A stretch of DNA of 64,000 nucleotides from Rebecca billardiae RCC1528 (Eukaryota > Haptophyta), in the NCBI GenBank assembly GCA_965240325.2, contig OZ251223.1:2232001-2296000 (forward strand), in the 5' to 3' direction. The stretch's first letter is position 1; each line of letters starts with the position of its first letter. Positions 21,355 to 31,248 of this stretch are shown here, piece by piece. The position numbers and the translations under genes were made by a program. Below the pieces are notes generated by a model. The model saw only the letters and a list, made by a program, of their open reading frames with translations. It was not told the DNA's origin and made no database searches.

Positions 21355-21534
21355 CCCACCGCGGGCGGCAGCGGCGAAAGAAAAAACTTTTTGGCGCGAA
21401 GAAAACTTTTTTTCGCGCGAAGGAAACTTTTTTGGCGCGAAGGAAAACTTTTTTCGCGCGAAGGAAAACTTTTTTCGCGCGGAAGAAAACTTTTTTTGGC
21501 GCCGAGAAAAAAAGGTCACTTGAGAAGCATTGCG
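21355..21534 (-). repeat. Right inverted terminal repeat of the 8.5-kb element
   Basis: It holds about six cgcgaaggaaaactttttt modules with small variations (gcgcgaag, gcgcggaag), ending ggcgccgag ... gtcacttgagaagcattgcg. It is longer than the left end because of extra modules. Confidence 0.7.
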
Positions 21535-22009
21535 GATACTTCTTATTATAATATATGATAATGAAGAAACCTGAAAGTGAAATCTCCCAAATCTCGGCTC
21601 ATGATGAGTCGTCATCAGGCCGCAATATAACGATTTAACGACACAGGCTTTACGCCCAAGTCTCCTGATTCGTCGATGACTGATTCTAGGATGGATTCTG
21701 GCAGACTCTCTTGCCGCGCGCGCCTGATGACCGCGTATTTGCACATACAGGCAGCAGTCTCGGACTACGGGGTGACTAAGTTTTAGATAACACCGGCCCC
21801 TTGATATGGAGCGCGCGACAATGTTATAAGTTATTGCATACACTTACTGTATTGGCATGCATTTTCAAATTCCGACCGAATAGAAGATGGGTAACAGGCG
21901 CCGGCGCGCCGGCGCCCGGCGCCCGGCGCCCCCTAGAAATTTGCTGACGCACGACTCGCACGAGTGCCGAGAACCCTTGCCCCCCCACGGACACGCGCAC
22001 GACGCTGCC
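21535..22009. other. Spacer upstream of the secreted Pro/Thr-rich gene
   Basis: An AT-richer stretch after the element, then a short GC-rich run (gccggcgcccggcgcccggc) near 21900-21920. It probably contains the promoter of the gene at 22010. No other feature is visible. Confidence 0.6.
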
Positions 22010-23500
22010 ATGTTCGCGCTGGCGGTGGCAACCGCGCTGTTCGCGCACGGCCAGGTCTCGACCGTGATCCCGGTGTCGTCCGCTCATATCTACCGCTACG
22101 ACCACTACCCCAACGTGTGCGACATGAACAGTCTGCAGGGGCTGGACATCTTCCCGGGCGGCTTTGGGACGTGCGCTACTTTCGGCGGGCAGTATTTCCT
22201 GTTCGGCGGCTGCCCGGCGGCTACCCCGGCGGTGTCTCTTTATGGCGATTCGGCGTGCGCGACCCTTGTCGGAGGGCCATTCCCACTCCTCGAGGACCAG
22301 TGCGTGACGACCTCGCAGGCAAACCCGGCGACCCCGCTCAAGCAGCAGTGGCACTGCGGAGACGACGTGGCGGCGAACGGCCTTGTGGACCCGCACTCGA
22401 GCTCCGGCGCGTTCACGTTCGACGCGGCGCTCGTCTACTACGCGACGTCCGACTGCTCGGGCACGCCCAACCGGTACCGCCTCGCCATCGCCGATCGCTG
22501 CGTGAGCGTGCCGGACGAGCTCAACCCGAGCACCGGTACTTCGTGGAGGATCGGCACGGGTGGCACGCACGAGAGCTGGGGCAGTGTGGACTGCACCGGT
22601 GATACGGTCGCTTCGACGTCCTACACCAACGAGCAGTGCGTCAACGACTTGGACGGGTCGTACAAGGTCTACCTGCCCTGGGCATGCCCCGCCGGCTGCG
22701 TTCTCGAGGCTGGCCCGCCACAGGCATTCCGCCGCGAGCGGCAGCAGCGGCGGCTGCTCTTCGGCCACTTTGGCCAGGTGGAGCCGCTCACGCCGTCGCC
22801 GCCGCCGCCGCCGCCGCCGCCGGTGGTCGTCTCGATGTCCTTCGGCGGCGATGTCTCCGAGTGGACCGAGGAGAAATCGGAGTCGCTCGTCTCGTTCGTC
22901 GCGCAGCAGCTCAGCACGGCGTGCGGCTGCGACTTTGACGAGTCGCGCATTCGCGTCGTGTCGGTGAGCGCCGGCTCCATCGCTGTCGTCGTCGAGATCA
23001 CCACCCCTCCGGCAAGTGACCCCGGCGCTGGCGGCGGCGCCGGTGGCGGAGGCTCGGCGGACGTGCCTGACACCTTGCTCGACCCGCAAGCCATCGCAGA
23101 CGTGATTGCCGAGACGGACACGGAAGAGCTCGAGGCGAGCGTGGGCCTGCCGGTCGAGTCGCTCGACGTCGCGATCCCGTCGCCGACGCCGACGCCGGTC
23201 GGGACGCCCACGCCCACGCCGGTGCCCACGCCCGCGCCCACGCCGGTGCCCACGCCCGCGCCCACGCCGGTGCCTTCGCCCACGCCCACGCCGGTGCCTT
23301 CGCCCACGCCCACGCCGGTGCCGTCGCCCACGCCCACGCCGGTGCCGTCGCCCACGCCCACGCCGGTGCCGTCGCCCACGCCCACGCCGGTGCCGTCGCC
23401 CACGCCCACGCCGGTGCCGTCGCCGACGCCCACGCCCACGCCGGTGCCATCGCCCACGCCCACGCCGGGCGCGTGCCCAGTCGGCTGCCTGCCGAACTGA
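22010..23500 (+). CDS. Secreted Cys-rich protein with Pro/Thr repeat tail
   Basis: The product has 496 residues. ATG 22010 is preferred over the in-frame 21887 because [17 protein letters not shown] is a clean signal peptide. Residues 17-250 are a Cys-rich extracellular-type region with many paired cysteines ([37 protein letters not shown]). A Pro-only linker leads to a small domain ([39 protein letters not shown]). The last ~95 residues are a Pro-Thr repeat with the unit VPSPTPTP, probably O-glycosylated after proline hydroxylation as in algal wall and scale proteins. It ends [10 protein letters not shown]. No family is recognised for the Cys-rich part. Confidence 0.8.
   Translation: MFALAVATALFAHGQVSTVIPVSSAHIYRYDHYPNVCDMNSLQGLDIFPGGFGTCATFGGQYFLFGGCPAATPAVSLYGDSACATLVGGPFPLLEDQCVTTSQANPATPLKQQWHCGDDVAANGLVDPHSSSGAFTFDAALVYYATSDCSGTPNRYRLAIADRCVSVPDELNPSTGTSWRIGTGGTHESWGSVDCTGDTVASTSYTNEQCVNDLDGSYKVYLPWACPAGCVLEAGPPQAFRRERQQRRLLFGHFGQVEPLTPSPPPPPPPPVVVSMSFGGDVSEWTEEKSESLVSFVAQQLSTACGCDFDESRIRVVSVSAGSIAVVVEITTPPASDPGAGGGAGGGGSADVPDTLLDPQAIADVIAETDTEELEASVGLPVESLDVAIPSPTPTPVGTPTPTPVPTPAPTPVPTPAPTPVPSPTPTPVPSPTPTPVPSPTPTPVPSPTPTPVPSPTPTPVPSPTPTPVPSPTPTPTPVPSPTPTPGACPVGCLPN
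23187..23470 (+). repeat. 24-bp coding minisatellite (VPSPTPTP units)
   Basis: Tandem copies of gtgccgtcgcccacgcccac gccg, with variants encoding VPTPAPTP at the 5' side. It is in frame with the host gene and likely varies in copy number between strains. Confidence 0.85.
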
Positions 23501-24267
23501 GGACGGGGGCCGGGCTGCGGTACAAGACCTGTACGGTGGACGGATGGACGGCGCGCGTCACTTCACTGACTGAGTCACTCGACGCCGCGTCGATCGCGCG
23601 CGCCCGTGTGCGCGCTCCGCTCACCGCTTCCAGTGACAGCAGCAGTGTTTGGCAGTGGTTCTGACATGACGGCGATGACGGCAATGTGCGAGTGAGACAT
23701 CGGCAGAATCAGCTGCTCCGTCGCTCCGCGGCCGGCTCACTGGCGACCGCTCAATACTCTGCTTACCGAGTTTATAATTTGCTTTTTAAAAATGTAGCGA
23801 ATAAATTAAATTATTAATGGCGGGCCGTAGGTCCGCCCCTTGTAGTGCCCGGGAAAAAGATAAGAAAAAGAAAAAGAAAAAAGAAAATCGCCTCGCAAAG
23901 AAAAGAAAATCGCCTCGCTCACTGCCGGGTCGCTTCGCTCACTACCGGGCGCCCTCGCAGCTCCCACTGGGGACGCTCGGCCGAAAAAGAGTTGCGTCAT
24001 GGCGCGGAGCGCATGGGCGGCGCGCGCCAAATCCAACGCCGGCGCGGACATCGTGAGAGGACTCCCGAGGGGGGTTTTCGCCCGATTTGCGATTGCTGCC
24101 CTCGTCGTCTCGCGTGCAGGTCGAACGGGGGCGAAATCGACGCGTTTGGAGCGGTACGCTCGGCGCGTCGACACGATCGTGCGACCTGGGGCGGTCCTCG
24201 CCTGACTTGCACGTCGAGCGCTCGCACCGGCCATAGTAGCAAGCGCTGCGCATGACAGCCACCTCGC
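23501..24267. other. 767-bp stretch without a supported gene
   Basis: It includes an A-rich block (gaaaaagataagaaaaagaa, 23852 onward) and a duplicated ctcgctcact-ccgggcgc motif. A short frame at 23999-24205 begins MARSAWAARAKSNAGADIVR but has no downstream continuation I can show. Confidence 0.5.
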
Positions 24268-24996
24268 GTGATCCACCGTCGCGCGTCGGGCTCGGTGCGA
24301 GAAAGCCCTCATCACGAGGCGTCTCGCGGGCGGGAAGCGCCATCGCACGCGACGCAAGATTTGGCGCGGCCTTCTGAACTCGATCGCCGGAATCCGCGCA
24401 CCGGACTGTCGCGTGCCACAACTTCTCAAGGAACGGGCGCATGCAAATCCGTTTGCGTACAAGACCCGGTAGCGATCATCTTTCGCGATCGCGGCCAAAG
24501 ATCGCTCAACCCACGTCCGGCCTGCATTGCGTCGACGGTGGCCAATGCGACGGAGGCGCAGCGCAAAGCGGCGTACGAGGCGCACCGCACGCACCTGCTG
24601 GGTCTGCCGCCGTGGCAGGAATCGCGTCTTCGCGAGTCGACGACTGAGGCGACAGCGCGATACAACCGTTCCAGGGCGCTCACTCGCAAAGAGATGCAAC
24701 GTCGCGCGTGCAAGATCGCCGCGCCATCCTCCACCATGGCACGGGCGCTGCGGGACGAGGCCGACGTCGTGAAGCCAGTGGCACATGCGCTGCGCTTCAT
24801 GTGCCTGCTCGAGCAGCTCGTGCCCACCCTCGATCGCGAGTGGCACACGCTCTCGCACTGCGCGCGCGCGCACCACCGAGAGCTCCTGATACCGCCGAAC
24901 GTGCGAGTGCCGGACCTGGCGCGCGGAGCGGCGAGCGCCGACGAGCGCGTGCCCGGTGCGGACATTGGCATCCTGGCGACACACGATCTCAGCTAA
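24268..24996 (+). CDS. Hypothetical helical protein
   Basis: The 242-residue frame is unconvincing in its first ~95 residues but looks coding from about 24535 on: VANATEAQRKAAYEAHRTHL, then ESTTEATARYNRSR, RALRDEADVVKPVAHALRFM and LDREWHTLSHCARAHHRELL. These are amphipathic helices with normal amino-acid balance. The true start may be an upstream exon, because there is no ATG near the coding-like part. A competing minus-strand frame (23806-25047) is Arg-rich and less likely. No family is recognised. Confidence 0.35.
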   Translation: MIHRRASGSVRESPHHEASRGREAPSHATQDLARPSELDRRNPRTGLSRATTSQGTGACKSVCVQDPVAIIFRDRGQRSLNPRPACIASTVANATEAQRKAAYEAHRTHLLGLPPWQESRLRESTTEATARYNRSRALTRKEMQRRACKIAAPSSTMARALRDEADVVKPVAHALRFMCLLEQLVPTLDREWHTLSHCARAHHRELLIPPNVRVPDLARGAASADERVPGADIGILATHDLS

Positions 24997-26076
24997 ATCA
25001 ACATAGAGAGACAGAGAGACAGAGAGACAGAATTCGGTAGGATGCACTAACTTCCGGACGACCTGAACAAATGAATCATGACATCACACTCCGCCACAAC
25101 TTGAACTGTTTTCGTGTTTAGCTCCAAGAACAAACCGTCACCGTCAGGCGTACATGAGCACGCCGCCGTCGCACGGCAATCAGTTGGCAGTGCGTGCGCG
25201 CAGTCGAAGGCTCGGCACGATGACGAGTAGCGCAGTGGGTGCACGAATACACGCGCAATCACACTGTCGGTGAGCTCGCACCAGAGTCATCTGTCGCGTT
25301 ATTATTCGTCAGTGCCGTCGGGTAGCTCACCATCATCTGTATGTCGCATTGTTATTATTCGTCATCCTGCCCGTCAATCCGCTAAAAGACGCGAACCCGC
25401 TGGGGAAATATTGCGACAGCACTGGCACGGCCCGCCGACCCCCCCGCCCGCCAGGGCAGAGTTTATTTATATTATTGTTTAATAGTGAATAATAGTGAAC
25501 CGAGTCAGAACGTGCGTACTGTACCTTAGTACTACGGACTCAATTAGTTCTAGGACGAACTGACGTTGATTGACAGTCAGTCACAGTGGCAGCGGTGTCC
25601 GGATCGAATTCGATGAGTTTGGCATCATCGCGTCATCACTTCAAGACGTTCAAGATTCTTCATCAATGACGTCGCGAAACTTTGGGCAATATTTATGGCT
25701 CAGGCTCAGCGCGCGCATGTTATTTAAAGCTAGTTAGCATGATCGGCGCTCGAGCCGCCGCCGCCGCCGGGGCGCCCGATGACCCGCCTCATGACGGCGC
25801 CCGTGATCTGGCCGGCCCAGCTGCTTCGTCGTTCGGCAGCCCGGACCGAAGTTCAGTGTCGGCCTCGGGAGTGTCATGTGCATCAAGGAATTCCCCACCT
25901 CCCGCAGCTCTGACATTGTGGGCCGGCTCAGCGCCTCAGCCTCAGTCGAGACCAGCGTTACCAGCCGTCAAGCTTGGCGTCCGAGCTCCGAGTCCGGCGG
26001 CCACTTGCCCCCTCGCACATGCCGCCATGCCAGTCCGGGCAATGGGCGCTGCCGGCGCCGTGCAGGCGGAGGTGGG
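24997..26076. other. 1.1-kb stretch without a supported gene
   Basis: Lower-GC DNA with short agagagacag repeats at 25005-25030. A plus-strand frame from 25739 is Ala/Pro-rich and overlaps the antisense of the RING-DCD gene end. I see no structured RNA or repeat pair here. Confidence 0.5.
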
Positions 26077-27295
26077 TCAGGAATGCGAGCCGACGTTCGA
26101 CGCGGGATCCGCCTGCATGTAGAGCTCCATCAGCTGCGACACCTGCACCGGGCTGAGGCCGACGTCAAACTGGTGCTGGCTGCGGTAGTTCAGCACCGGT
26201 CCAAAGATGTCCTGGTGGCGATGGCGGCGGCATGGGCGGCGCAGCACCGCGGGCGAATGCGTCGGCGATCGCGGTCGGCGCACCGCGCGCCCGATCGGCT
26301 GCGGAGCGCGGCCGGCGCGTCGCGCACCTCAGGGAGCGGCGGGAAGCGGTGGACGAGCTGCACGCGCACTTGTGTCGGGAAGGGGGAGCCCTCCTGCCCG
26401 CGACCGCCCCGGTGGTGCTTCCAGTGCCCGCTGCCCTTCCAGGCGGTGGGCTCGATGTTGTGCCCGACGGGCGACGTGGCCGTGAAGACGCCATAGAGCT
26501 GCCGGTCCGAGTAGTTGAAGAGGAACAGCGCCGAGTCGTGCGGCACGACGCTCTCGCCCGCGCGCTTGTACGACCTCGTGTCCGGCAGCCTGAGCGGTGT
26601 GTCGCGCGCGCGCGCGTGCAAGGGGCGGCGGTGCGTGAGCCGCGCGCACAGCTCGGTCCACGGCCGCCGGCGGAGGCAGCGCACCCGAAGAGCATGCGCT
26701 TGAGGCACTCAGCCATCGTCGCCTTGTTGCACCCGAAGATCATGCCCGTGCTCGTCCGGTTGTGCCGCCAGTTGGACAGCTTCTGGTAGACGGAGCCCGG
26801 ACCCGCCTCGCCTCGGCTGCTGACGCCCGCCGATGGGCTGGGCAACGCCTCGCGGCCGTTGGCCGGGGTTGGGACGACCATAGCCGCGGCGCGCGCGCGC
26901 ACGACCTCGTCGACCTGCGGCATGGATCGCGCCAGCTCGATCAGGAGCGCCTGCGCCTGCTCGCTCGAGAGCGCGCTCACAACCTCGTCCAGAGAGACGC
27001 GCGAGGCGACGGGCGGCGGAGGCGGTGGCGGCTCGTGCGGCTGTGGTGGGGGGGGCACGGGCGCGACGGTGTGCGCCGTCTCAGCGGCCTCGGGCTTCGC
27101 GATGGTCAGGTCCACGATTCGCTCCGCGGCCTGGCCGCAGAACGGGCAGCTGAGGCCCACGCCCGGCTTGACCGCGTCCGCGAGCATGTCGGCGCAGTCC
27201 TTGCAGAGCAGGTGCTGGCATCCGAGGATGCGCTTCTCGTTGGGGTTCGACCCGCAGATGCCGCACAGCGTCGTCTCGTCCCCCGCCTGCGACAT
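26077..27295 (-). CDS. RING finger plus DCD-domain protein (three exons)
   Basis: The product has 335 residues from exons 26685-27295, 26328-26589 and 26077-26211. It opens with a C3HC4-type RING (CGICGSNPNEKRILGCQHLL, C-x2-C, CPFCGQA), then a Pro-rich linker and a helical segment (LDEVVSALSSEQAQALLIEL). The C-terminal half is a DCD (development and cell death) domain: GMIFGCNKATMAECLKRMLF, HDSALFLFNYSDRQLYGVF, NIEPTAWKG, VRVQLVHRFPPLPE, FGPVLNYRSQHQFDVGLSPV. Two introns interrupt the DCD domain exactly where the frame breaks: 26590-26684 (95 nt) and 26212-26327 (116 nt), both starting GTGCGC. A RING-DCD fusion suggests an E3 ligase responding to stress; that role is inference. Divergent from DCP2 with 184 bp between. 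Confidence 0.85.
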
Positions 27296-27479
27296 TGTTT
27301 CCTCCCGCTCCCGGCGTGCGGGCGCGGACCCCGGCTCGCCGCGCGCTCGCTCCGACTCGGTGGCGACCTTGAATCCGGAAACTTATTGGACTACGACGCC
27401 GGACCCTGGTCCCTGTGTGCAAGGTGGCGGCTGCTCTCCATCTCGCCGCTTCCATCTGTGCCGTCTACGACTCGGGCCA

Positions 27480-28934
27480 ATGCCACTGGTCTCAGCGACG
27501 GGCCCGCCGCTCGTGGATGTCCTCGACGACCTGGTCTCGCGTTTCGTGCTCAACTGCCCCGAGGAAGAGAAGGAGTCGTTCGAGCGGCTCTTCTTCCAGA
27601 TCGAGTCAGCCTTCTGGTTCTACGACGACCACTACCGCGAGAAGTACCCGGACCAGTACCCGACGCTCAACCTCAAGCAGTTCGCCGAGAAGCTCTTCCG
27701 GCACTGCGAGGTGCTGAAGCCGTACAAGGAGCGCAGCGCCGAGCTCTTTGCCAAGTTCACCGACTACAAAGGCCGCGTGCCCACGTGCGGCGCCGCCATC
27801 CTCGACACGACGCTCACAAAGCTGCTGCTCGTGCGCTCGTGGAACGGCACGACGTGGGGCTTCCCGAAGGGCAAGATCAACAAGGGCGAGGCCGACCACG
27901 AGTGCGCGATCCGCGAGGTGGAGGAGGAGATCGGCCTCGACATCACGCACCTCGTCGACGTCGGCCAGTACCTCGAGCACAGCTACGGCAAGGGCACGAC
28001 GATGAAGCTCTTCCTCGTGTGCGGCGTCGACGAGCGCACGCACCTGGAGACGCGGACGAAGAAGGAGATCGGCGCGATCGTCTGGCACTCGCTCGCCGAC
28101 CTCGGCTCCGAGGCGGCGAAGAAGGACCGGGACATGTTCATCGTGCAGCAGCTGCTCGCACGCATCAAGAAGTGGGCGGCCGAGCGGCGCAAGGCGCTTG
28201 CTGGCGGCGGCGGCGGCAAGAAGCAGGCCAAGGCAGCGGCCTCCGCGACGGTGGCGGCGGCCGGAGCCACGACGAGTTGCGCCGAGTGCTCCGGAGCCGC
28301 ACCCGCCGCCCCCGCGCCGCAGGCGCCGCCGCCAGGCGGCTTCCAGTTCGGGTACGAACGCGAGCGCGTGGATGTGAGCGGTGGCGGAGTGATCGAGGGC
28401 GGGCAGGGCGGCCGCGGGAAGGGCGCGCGCGAGCGCGCGAGCGTCTCGCAGCAAGGTGGGCGGGCGGTGCCTCTCGACAACAAGGTGACCTTCGGCGCCG
28501 ACTCGAAGGCCAAGGGCTGGTCCGTGAAGGACATGTTCCGCACGAACGAGCAGAAGTTCAACCTGCAGTCGACGTACAGCTACGAGCTGTACACGACGAG
28601 CCTCTCGGGCAAGCCGAGCACGTGCGCGACACAGGAGACCACTCAGGCGGCGCGGGTGCGGCGCGCGGCGCAGCCGCCGCCGATGCAGACGCCGGCCACG
28701 CCCGCCGGCTTGGCGGCCGTGGATGCTGGTGCACCCATGCCAGCCTCCTCCGCGGCTTCAGAGGGCTCGGGGAGCCAGCGCGGGCGCGGCGGGCGATCGG
28801 GGCGTGGCGTAAAGGCCGCGGCAGCAAAGCAGGGCAGCGCAAGGGCAGGCTTCAGCTTCGACCATGCGGCCATAATGGCCACGTTCGACGCGACCGTTGC
28901 CGCGCGTCAAGCAGATCTGATCGCGGCGACGTGA
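27480..28934 (+). CDS. DCP2: mRNA-decapping enzyme DCP2
   Basis: The product has 484 residues. It hydrolyses the 5' cap of mRNA to release m7GDP in cytoplasmic mRNA turnover. Residues about 9-97 are the helical regulatory domain (Box A; FYDDHYREKYPDQYPTLNLK). The Nudix domain follows with the complete box G131-x5-E137-x7-R145-E-V-E-E-E-I-G152; the glutamates of REVEEEIG bind the catalytic Mg2+. GFPKGKINKGE matches the DCP2-specific version of the box. A Box B-like helix (FIVQQLLARIKKWAAERRK) comes next, then a long Ala/Gly/Pro-rich disordered tail with RGRGGRSGRG, probably bound by partners. ATG 27480 starts just upstream of Box A. No intron is needed. Confidence 0.93.
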   Translation: MPLVSATGPPLVDVLDDLVSRFVLNCPEEEKESFERLFFQIESAFWFYDDHYREKYPDQYPTLNLKQFAEKLFRHCEVLKPYKERSAELFAKFTDYKGRVPTCGAAILDTTLTKLLLVRSWNGTTWGFPKGKINKGEADHECAIREVEEEIGLDITHLVDVGQYLEHSYGKGTTMKLFLVCGVDERTHLETRTKKEIGAIVWHSLADLGSEAAKKDRDMFIVQQLLARIKKWAAERRKALAGGGGGKKQAKAAASATVAAAGATTSCAECSGAAPAAPAPQAPPPGGFQFGYERERVDVSGGGVIEGGQGGRGKGARERASVSQQGGRAVPLDNKVTFGADSKAKGWSVKDMFRTNEQKFNLQSTYSYELYTTSLSGKPSTCATQETTQAARVRRAAQPPPMQTPATPAGLAAVDAGAPMPASSAASEGSGSQRGRGGRSGRGVKAAAAKQGSARAGFSFDHAAIMATFDATVAARQADLIAAT

Positions 28935-28991
28935 CGGCAGCATGCACGATCGACGACGACGAGGCGCGCCGCACTCGGACGAGGAAATCAC

Positions 28992-29500
28992 TACAGGCAA
29001 TCGCGGGCAATAAGGAGCTGTCACGTTAAGAAACTGGGGCTTGCTATCTGCGGATCTGGCCTAGAAACTGAGGCTAGCGATTGGCTGGTTCGCTATACGC
29101 ATAGTCACACTAAGAAACCGGGACTACGTCGTCCCGGCTGACGAGTGGTCCGCCGAGGGGCGAGGCGCAGTCGGCCCGTCGGGGACGCGGCGCGCGGCCC
29201 GACTACGAGTACAGGCCAAGTCCCGACTTCTCCTGATGACTGACTCCTGGCCAGTGCACCGCAGCATCCATGCAACATCATGCCAGATTTGCTCCAAAAA
29301 GGCCCAAAATTTTCGTCGGCCTCGCCGGCCGGGCCTAAAGACTCAGCGGGGGGCTCTGCCCCCCTGCGCCCCCCGCGCCTGCGCGGCGGGCGGACCTAGC
29401 TAAGAAACTGAGACTCCGTAGGCGCTCGGGCTACCGAACGGCTAAGAAACCGAGGCTAGCCGTGAGATCTCTGACTTCTTATTGCCCGCGATTGCCTGTA
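28992..29500. mobile_element. ~510-bp MITE just downstream of DCP2
   Basis: Perfect 23-bp inverted ends, tacaggcaatcgcgggcaat + aag at 28992-29014 and its reverse complement at 29478-29500. ATCA occurs just outside both ends (28987-28990 and 29501-29504, the left one separated by one base), consistent with a 4-bp target duplication. Inside are five dispersed copies of taagaaacYgRgRctagc (near 29027, 29062, 29110, 29400, 29440) and a G/C hairpin at about 29349-29395. It probably sits in or near the DCP2 3' untranslated region, 57 bp after the stop. Confidence 0.75.
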
Positions 29501-29719
29501 ATCAGTGCTGCCCGAATAATATGAGGATCAGTGCCAAGTCGTGTAGTCAGAATCTAGTTCGTACCGTACACGGGGTTACACTACTAGCTAGCTGTCGTAA
29601 CATAGCAGCTATAGTTGAAGCAGCCTACGACTGACTTCGATGAAGCCGCCTATGATGCGGCCAACTAGATATCAGCGATTATCGGTTATAGTAGTGCAGT
29701 AGTATTAGTCGTCTGCTAT

Positions 29720-29793
29720 TATTAAATGACCGCGTTCCGCGGTCCTTTTCTGCATAGAATCAACGCAGTTGGGGGCCCGCGGTGGCCGTGCAA
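29720..29793 (-). repeat. Hairpin-ended dispersed repeat, copy 2
   Basis: Inverted copy of 12612-12685, containing the same 17-base hairpin (29728-29744). Confidence 0.6.
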
Positions 29794-29984
29794 TCGCGGC
29801 TCTCCGCCGTAGTTGCAGTTCGCCAGTTGAAGTCGGTTCTGAGATGACTGAATATAAGCTATTACTAGTCCGACCGTCGCCCTGCCTGCGCGACCGCGAG
29901 ACTCATTCACACTTCACACAATCACAGCAGCGGACCTGAGACCGCACCCGGCACCGGTCGTCAAATCGGACGTCCGTCTGACAA

Positions 29985-30131
29985 CTAGCTGCCAAATGTC
30001 CAACTGGCTGATCAGCTCGGATCCGACCCGTCCGCGATCGTGCCATCGGCATCGGAATTACTACTAGTAGCTGCCAAACTGTGTCCAACTCTGGCTGATC
30101 AGCTCGGATCCGACCCGTCCGCGATCGTGCC
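29985..30131 (+). repeat. ~62-bp direct duplication (29985-30044 and 30067-30131)
   Basis: Both units carry tagctgccaaa, tgtccaact and ggctgatcagctcggatccg through gtccgcgatcgtgcc. The units are separated by 22 bases. Confidence 0.75.
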
Positions 30132-30806
30132 GAGTGAGTCGTGCCGCGGAGCTCGGAGTACTGAAGGAGTCGGGTGTGACAGCAGGGTGCTTTAGCGCTG
30201 CGGCCCGTGCCAGCCAACGACCAGACGTACTCTGGCCACTTGACCCGTTGCACGGGTGAGTGACCGTACGCCCTGCCTAGTGCCTACCGCGCGCGCCGCG
30301 CGACCGGCGACTCGGGGTGATGGAGAGCGGATGGCGACAGCAGCAGCAGTCCTCATGAAGACGATGAAACTGGCGGCACGGGTGCACGAGGTGGCAGGCG
30401 AAAGCGCGCCGACGAGACCGCATTTGACACACCTGAGCCGCACGCGCGTGCCGTCGCCGAGCCGGCGAGCGCTGCAAACGCGCAACCGTACCGCGCGCGC
30501 CACGACGGCGCGGCACTAGCTGATGCAGGCCGTACTGCCGGCACTGCTTCTGCGATCATGCGCCACGGTCGCAGCTGACTGCGTGAGCAGCAAGCGGGAG
30601 GCGGGTCCGGAGGCACGTGCAGGCGCCGTCCCGCATATCCGCCATCGCCCATCGTGCCGGGGCACGTCACCTCCGACGATCCGGATGTGTCCCAGTCCGG
30701 ACGTCACGCGATCCGGGAAGACGAGTACGATTCGCTCGTAACGAACCGTTACACTAATGCCACGGCCAGGCTCACGTCCCGTCCATCGATTACTTATGGA
30801 ATCAGC
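30132..30806. other. Gene-free stretch with short uncertain frames
   Basis: Frames at 30256-30519 and 30523-30741 (plus) and several antisense frames overlap one another. None has a recognisable domain or a clear advantage over its opposite strand. No gene is called. Confidence 0.45.
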
Positions 30807-31022
30807 TGGGCGCGCTCTTTTTCGGCCTAATAGACCTCTCTATGCGATCTCAAAAACTCGAAACTCGGTCTCCGCCAGCCCTAAAAATCGCCCCCCGTCC
30901 CTTTTTTTCCGCCGCCCCCCGTCCCTCTTTTCTTGACGATCAAAGATCTTTTTGAAACGTGGTTCGGGCCCGCTGGTGCGGGCTCCACGCTGCGCGCTCC
31001 GCCCTGCACCGCGGGCCATAAA
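30807..31022 (-). repeat. Dispersed repeat, copy 2
   Basis: Inverted copy of 10997-11191 with an internal duplication of the gggacggggggc segment. Its outer end (at 31022) abuts a long AT microsatellite. Confidence 0.7.
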
Positions 31023-31029
31023 TAATAAG

Positions 31030-31031
<2 letters not shown>

Positions 31032-31078
<47 letters not shown>
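31032..31078. repeat. (AT)n microsatellite
   Basis: An uninterrupted AT run of about 46 bases next to dispersed repeat copy 2. Confidence 0.95.

Positions 31079-31248
<170 letters not shown>

Larger units (their letters stand above)
13009..21534. mobile_element. 8.5-kb foldback-like element with tandem-repeat inverted ends
   Basis: The two ends are inverted copies starting CGCAATGCTTCTCAAGTGAC and running into cttttttt ctcggcgcc. Inside each end is a tandem series of ~20-bp modules of the form aaaagttttccttcgcgcg, about three at the left (13009-13125) and six at the right (21355-21534). Both then meet gccgctgccg ... cggtggggc. Long inverted ends built of short tandem modules are the hallmark of foldback elements (known from Drosophila FB). 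The bases gat flank both ends and could be a 3-bp target duplication. The interior is mostly repeats and palindromes. No transposase frame was recognised, so it may be non-autonomous. Confidence 0.65.

Noticed and set aside
23806-25047. 413-residue minus-strand frame
   Set aside because: Arg-rich, ends in translated A-rich repeat, and overlaps a plus-strand stretch with better codon balance.
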